The notes under the pieces were generated by a model, which was given only the letters and a program-made list of their open reading frames with translations, was not told where the DNA came from and searched no databases. Of a stretch of DNA of 7,743 bases, positions 4,645 through 7,743 are shown in pieces. The stretch covers positions 1 to 7,743 of the forward strand of contig JAEERZ010000105.1 in the NCBI GenBank assembly GCA_016286075.1, written 5' to 3'. Position numbers and translations under genes: made by a program. Within the stretch, counting starts at the first letter, position 1. Each line of letters begins with the position of its first letter. This stretch comes from Selenomonadaceae bacterium. GTDB lineage: Bacteria > Bacillota > Negativicutes > Selenomonadales > Selenomonadaceae.

Positions 4645-5712
4645 TTGCGATCCTTACCTGTAGAAGAGCTCCAGCCGGGCATGATCCTCGCGCGTTCGAT
4701 CATCAACGACGAGATGATGGTCATTCTTTCCGAGGGAACGCTCCTCTCGAAGGCGCATATTACCCGCCTTGCATTTTTAGATATCCCTTTCGTTTATGTC
4801 AAAGACGAATATGAACTGAGCGAAGCCTTCCAAAACGTATCCGCGCTTTTCGACGAAGGCAGCGCTTTCGTTTCCGAATATAAGGACGTCATCCATGAAG
4901 CCCGCTCGATTTTTGAGGAAGCAAAGAGCAGCGGCCACGCTCCTGTCGAGAAGTCAAAAGAGGTCGTCAAGGAAACGATTGCCCCGATGGCCAAGCAGAG
5001 CGGCGTAATGGACTATCTGCTGGAGGTCAACCACCTTGCGGCCGACGTTTATAACCACTCGGTTCGCGTCTCGATTATCTCGGGCGTCCTCGCAAAATGG
5101 ATGCAGTTGTCCGCGAGCGAAACGCAGGAAGTGATTCTTGCGGGATTCCTGCACGATATCGGGAAAACGAGATTCCCCGACCGCCTGTTGGACAAACGCG
5201 TAGAAACGCTCACCGGCGAAGACCGCGAAGCCTATGAACAGCATACGGTAGACGGACAGATGATTCTTTCGGCCAGCTCCGGATTATCCGAGGCTGTGAA
5301 ACGCACGGCTCTGCAACATCACGAAGCCATGGACGGGACCGGGTTCCCCTTCGGCATCGGCGGCACTGACATCCACCTTTACGCGCGCATGATTGCGGTA
5401 GCCGATCTTTACGACAATATCACCACCGAGCGCGAAGGCTTCCGCAAGGAAACGCCTTTCGCCGCCATCGACAAGATTACGGCGGACATGTATACGAAGC
5501 TCGATCCCAGCGTCTGCGTCCCGTTCCTGTCCAATCTGAAGGAGTCCTTCCTCGGCTCGCGCGTATATCTGTCCAACGGACTGTCTGGAACAATCGTCCA
5601 TTACGCGAACGATTACGCGGCCCGGCCTCTGATTCGCGTCATGGATTCGGAACTTTTAGACCTGAACGAATACCGCGACGTCCAGATTCTCGAGTACAAC
5701 CCGAAAGATTGA
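4645..5712 (+). CDS. HD-GYP domain protein (putative cyclic-di-GMP phosphodiesterase, GFP variant)
   Basis: A 355-aa cytoplasmic protein with no membrane segment. It starts at TTG, supported by AAAGGAGG 7 nt upstream. Residues 1-58 form a small beta-rich N-terminal module common in Firmicute HD-GYP proteins (ELQPGM, GTLLSKAHITRL, IPFVYV). A helical stretch (about 60-120) leads to the HD-GYP domain (about 122-290). Metal and signature residues are visible: His138, His170-Asp171 with GK (173-174), His200, His225-His226-Glu227 and Asp254. The signature reads DGTGFP (230-235) in place of the usual DGxGYP. HD-GYP enzymes hydrolyse c-di-GMP, or in some cases cGAMP, and control motility or biofilm. 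Residues 300-353 (GSRVYLSNGLSG...RPLIRV) form a small beta-module typical of these proteins. No receiver or PAS domain is present, so the input signal is unknown. It is a single-gene unit bounded by a promoter and a terminator. Confidence 0.92.
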   Translation: MRSLPVEELQPGMILARSIINDEMMVILSEGTLLSKAHITRLAFLDIPFVYVKDEYELSEAFQNVSALFDEGSAFVSEYKDVIHEARSIFEEAKSSGHAPVEKSKEVVKETIAPMAKQSGVMDYLLEVNHLAADVYNHSVRVSIISGVLAKWMQLSASETQEVILAGFLHDIGKTRFPDRLLDKRVETLTGEDREAYEQHTVDGQMILSASSGLSEAVKRTALQHHEAMDGTGFPFGIGGTDIHLYARMIAVADLYDNITTEREGFRKETPFAAIDKITADMYTKLDPSVCVPFLSNLKESFLGSRVYLSNGLSGTIVHYANDYAARPLIRVMDSELLDLNEYRDVQILEYNPKD

Positions 5713-5737
5713 TATTCCATTTCATAAGAGCAACAGA

Positions 5738-5769
5738 CTGCCGACGAAAATCTCGTCGGCAGATTTTTT
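5738..5769 (+). terminator. intrinsic terminator of the HD-GYP gene
   Basis: A perfect 10-bp stem CTGCCGACGA / TCGTCGGCAG (5738-5747, 5753-5762) with a 5-nt loop is followed by six T (5764-5769), 25 nt after the stop codon. Confidence 0.93.
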
Positions 5770-5787
5770 GCCCGTCATGCAGCGGAC

Positions 5788-5815
5788 TTGACAATCTCCG
5801 AGGCGGCGGTAAAAT
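5788..5815 (+). promoter_or_regulatory. promoter of the LTA synthase-like gene
   Basis: TTGACA (5788-5793) and TAAAAT (5810-5815) are separated by 16 bp, just after the preceding terminator. This gives a 5' UTR of about 50 nt. Confidence 0.75.
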
Positions 5816-5871
5816 GACAATCGGGGGCGGCGCTCTTCGCGTCGCTTCGGAATATTTTCCCGGAGGGCTCT

Positions 5872-7743
5872 ATGTTTTCACTCTTTTATCTCGGCTTGCA
5901 ACAGGACCTGAAACTTTTCTGTATCGCTCCTGTCGTTTGCGCGTTGTTTCGCCTTGCCTTTATTATTATGTATGGCGGATATTCTTCTTTAGACGGCCAA
6001 TGGAAAAAGTTTTATCACTGTTTCCGTTATGGTTTTTGGTGGGGCATGGACTGGAATTCCTACACGCTCCTCTACCCAATGATATTGGTAAGTCTTCCCG
6101 GCACTTTTTTCCCCGAATGGTTTGCCATCGGAAACGATCTCCGCGCCGTGGGAATCTGCGTTTATCTTGCCGTACTGTACGCTGCATTTATCGGCAAGTT
6201 GATTTACTACTATCATTATCGGGATATATACAACAAAACGCTTTGGATGGGAAAAAATGCGGATAAAAGAAATCTGTTGGATATTTTTTTCCATCAAAAT
6301 CACGGAGTTTTGGTCTTACTGAGTTTTATCCCCTTTTTATGGACTTGTTATTTTCTGACGCGCCTTTGGCTGTCCACTCCGACGCTTCCCTATCCGGACT
6401 TTGCTTCGGATACAGCCCGATACGCTTTCAATACGGCTGTGACCGCCGGAGCCGTGGCTCTCTTTTATTATTTCCGCTACGGCGGAAGCTTCAACCATGC
6501 CAATAAACCCGAATGGGACGAAATTCCGACGATTGTGAAGGAAGACATTTTTCTCGCAAAGGCCACCATGGACGACCTCGTCACTCTTGAGATTGTATGG
6601 AAACATCCCCCGCATGAGCTTTTAAATCACACGGATGCCGAAGCTGTCCCGCGTATCGACGCCATCATGCCTTCCTCCGACTGGCAGAATCTGGATCAAC
6701 CGCTAAAAGCATTTGTCCGCCGAGCCAGTGGGCCGCGCATCACGCCGCCGAAACATATTTTTTATCTGCTGGCGGAAAGCTATGAGCAGGCTCCGTTGGA
6801 TCCGCCTTACGCCTCCCTGCATATCGCCGACGGGGGTAAAAAATTCTGCGCCGACCCTCATGCTTTCACGATTCCCAATTTCCTGTCGGCAGGGCTTCTG
6901 TCGCAACCCTCCCTCGTCAGTCTCATTTTAGGCATCTATGATTCGGGCCTTGAATTCAACGAAGCGGAACCCTTCTGGCACGGAACGCTGCCCACGTCTT
7001 TGCCCATACAGCTTCGCAAATTAGGCTATCGCTCTGATTTTTGGTACGGAGGGGAACTGAACTGGGGGAGCCTCCAGCATTTTCTTCCCGCTGCAGGATT
7101 CGACGCCATGTACGGCGCTCCTGATTTTTGCCCGCCCGACGCGCCGCGCACATGGCTCGGCGTTTACGACCATGTATTTCTTTCGGAGGCAGGAAAACGA
7201 ATTCAAGAAGCGGACGACGGAACTCCGACGCTCCATTTCCTCTATACAACCTCCAATCACGGCCCTTACACAATTCCGGTGTCAGACTACGGATACAGTA
7301 CGGAAGGAACAATGCCCGACGCTCCCGAAGCCGTTCGCAGCAGCCGCATGACCCAAAGGAAATTAGGCTGCTATTGGTACACGGACTGGGCGCTTTTCCG
7401 TTTCATCGAAGAGATGAAAACGCTCTATCCCGACAGTCTTTTTATCGTCACCGGCGACCACGCCATGCGCGCGCTCCCATTTGACTGCGGCATTTCCCAT
7501 CGCAAACAGCCGACGTTCCGGGAGCATGCCTGCGCCTTTTTCGCCTTGCGGCATCCCGACCTCAAGCCGTCCATGTTCGCAGGCAACGCCATCGGCGGGC
7601 ACATGAATATCTTTCCGACCTTGATGGAACTAATCGCCCCGAAAGGACACGAATACCTTTCCCTGTTCCCCCCATTGACAGAAAGAATCAGAAGCGTTGT
7701 AACGCCGCATCATTGGCTGACAACAACCGAAATCGGAAATTTC
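5872..7743 (+). CDS. membrane-anchored LTA synthase-like sulfatase-fold transferase (C-terminus off the right edge)
   Basis: The frame is open for 624 codons to the window edge. GGAGGG lies 4 nt before the ATG. Residues 1-210 contain about five hydrophobic segments (roughly 12-34, 64-80, 92-113, 145-167, 184-203), a membrane anchor as in LtaS-type proteins. From about 294 the alkaline phosphatase/sulfatase fold follows: HIFYLLAESYE (295-305, metal-ligand Glu302), SQPSLVSLILG (344-354) at the usual nucleophile site, WYGGELN (391-397), TTSNHGPYTIP (459-469), TGDHAMR (527-533, metal ligands Asp529 and His530) and GGHMNIFPTL (575-584). Relatives transfer phosphoglycerol or phosphoethanolamine from phospholipids to envelope glycans on the outer face of the membrane. 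If the host is an LPS-bearing Negativicute, an LPS or periplasmic-glycan substrate is more likely than lipoteichoic acid, but this is inferred. The usual Thr nucleophile appears to be Ser344 or is shifted. Confidence 0.9.
   Translation, partial: MFSLFYLGLQQDLKLFCIAPVVCALFRLAFIIMYGGYSSLDGQWKKFYHCFRYGFWWGMDWNSYTLLYPMILVSLPGTFFPEWFAIGNDLRAVGICVYLAVLYAAFIGKLIYYYHYRDIYNKTLWMGKNADKRNLLDIFFHQNHGVLVLLSFIPFLWTCYFLTRLWLSTPTLPYPDFASDTARYAFNTAVTAGAVALFYYFRYGGSFNHANKPEWDEIPTIVKEDIFLAKATMDDLVTLEIVWKHPPHELLNHTDAEAVPRIDAIMPSSDWQNLDQPLKAFVRRASGPRITPPKHIFYLLAESYEQAPLDPPYASLHIADGGKKFCADPHAFTIPNFLSAGLLSQPSLVSLILGIYDSGLEFNEAEPFWHGTLPTSLPIQLRKLGYRSDFWYGGELNWGSLQHFLPAAGFDAMYGAPDFCPPDAPRTWLGVYDHVFLSEAGKRIQEADDGTPTLHFLYTTSNHGPYTIPVSDYGYSTEGTMPDAPEAVRSSRMTQRKLGCYWYTDWALFRFIEEMKTLYPDSLFIVTGDHAMRALPFDCGISHRKQPTFREHACAFFALRHPDLKPSMFAGNAIGGHMNIFPTLMELIAPKGHEYLSLFPPLTERIRSVVTPHHWLTTTEIGNF

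Overview
The window looks like chromosomal DNA of a moderately GC-rich anaerobe, most plausibly a Negativicutes/Selenomonadales-type Firmicute. This rests on gene content (an exported CbiK under a cobalamin riboswitch, an EpsC-type CysE, an HD-GYP protein, an LTA-synthase-like membrane sulfatase), on strong AGGAGG-type ribosome sites and on sigma70-like promoters. It is an inference, not a marker-based assignment. No rRNA, tRNA, CRISPR array or insertion sequence was seen.

Minus strand, right to left: cysE (2869-3825) has its own promoter. Below it, a good promoter at 2776-2804 starts a leader of about 660 nt. The leader holds a cobalamin riboswitch aptamer (2579-2730), terminator-like hairpins at 2493-2517 and 2446-2478, and then two tandem copies of an unrecognised structured RNA unit (about 2294-2415 and 2165-2275), each ending in its own hairpin plus U-run. 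The first gene of the operon (1743-2108) encodes a 121-aa protein resembling a free-standing DnaA N-terminal domain. Next comes cbiK (698-1705), a sirohydrochlorin cobaltochelatase with a signal peptide, then a terminator, and immediately after it an unrecognised, probably helical protein that runs off the left edge (1-622).

Plus strand, left to right: a DNA-deoxyinosine glycosylase (3985-4491) is divergent from cysE across a compact double promoter. An HD-GYP protein with a TTG start (4645-5712) follows and ends in a strong terminator. Last is a membrane-anchored alkaline-phosphatase-superfamily (LTA synthase-like) transferase (5872 to the right edge) with its own promoter. These three genes appear to be separate transcription units for DNA repair, c-di-GMP-type signalling and envelope modification.

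The most unusual element is the tandem RNA pair at 2165-2415. Its hairpins show compensatory base changes between copies. The only imperfect pairs are G-U when read on the minus strand but A-C mismatches on the plus strand, which points to selection on a minus-strand RNA in the B12-controlled leader.
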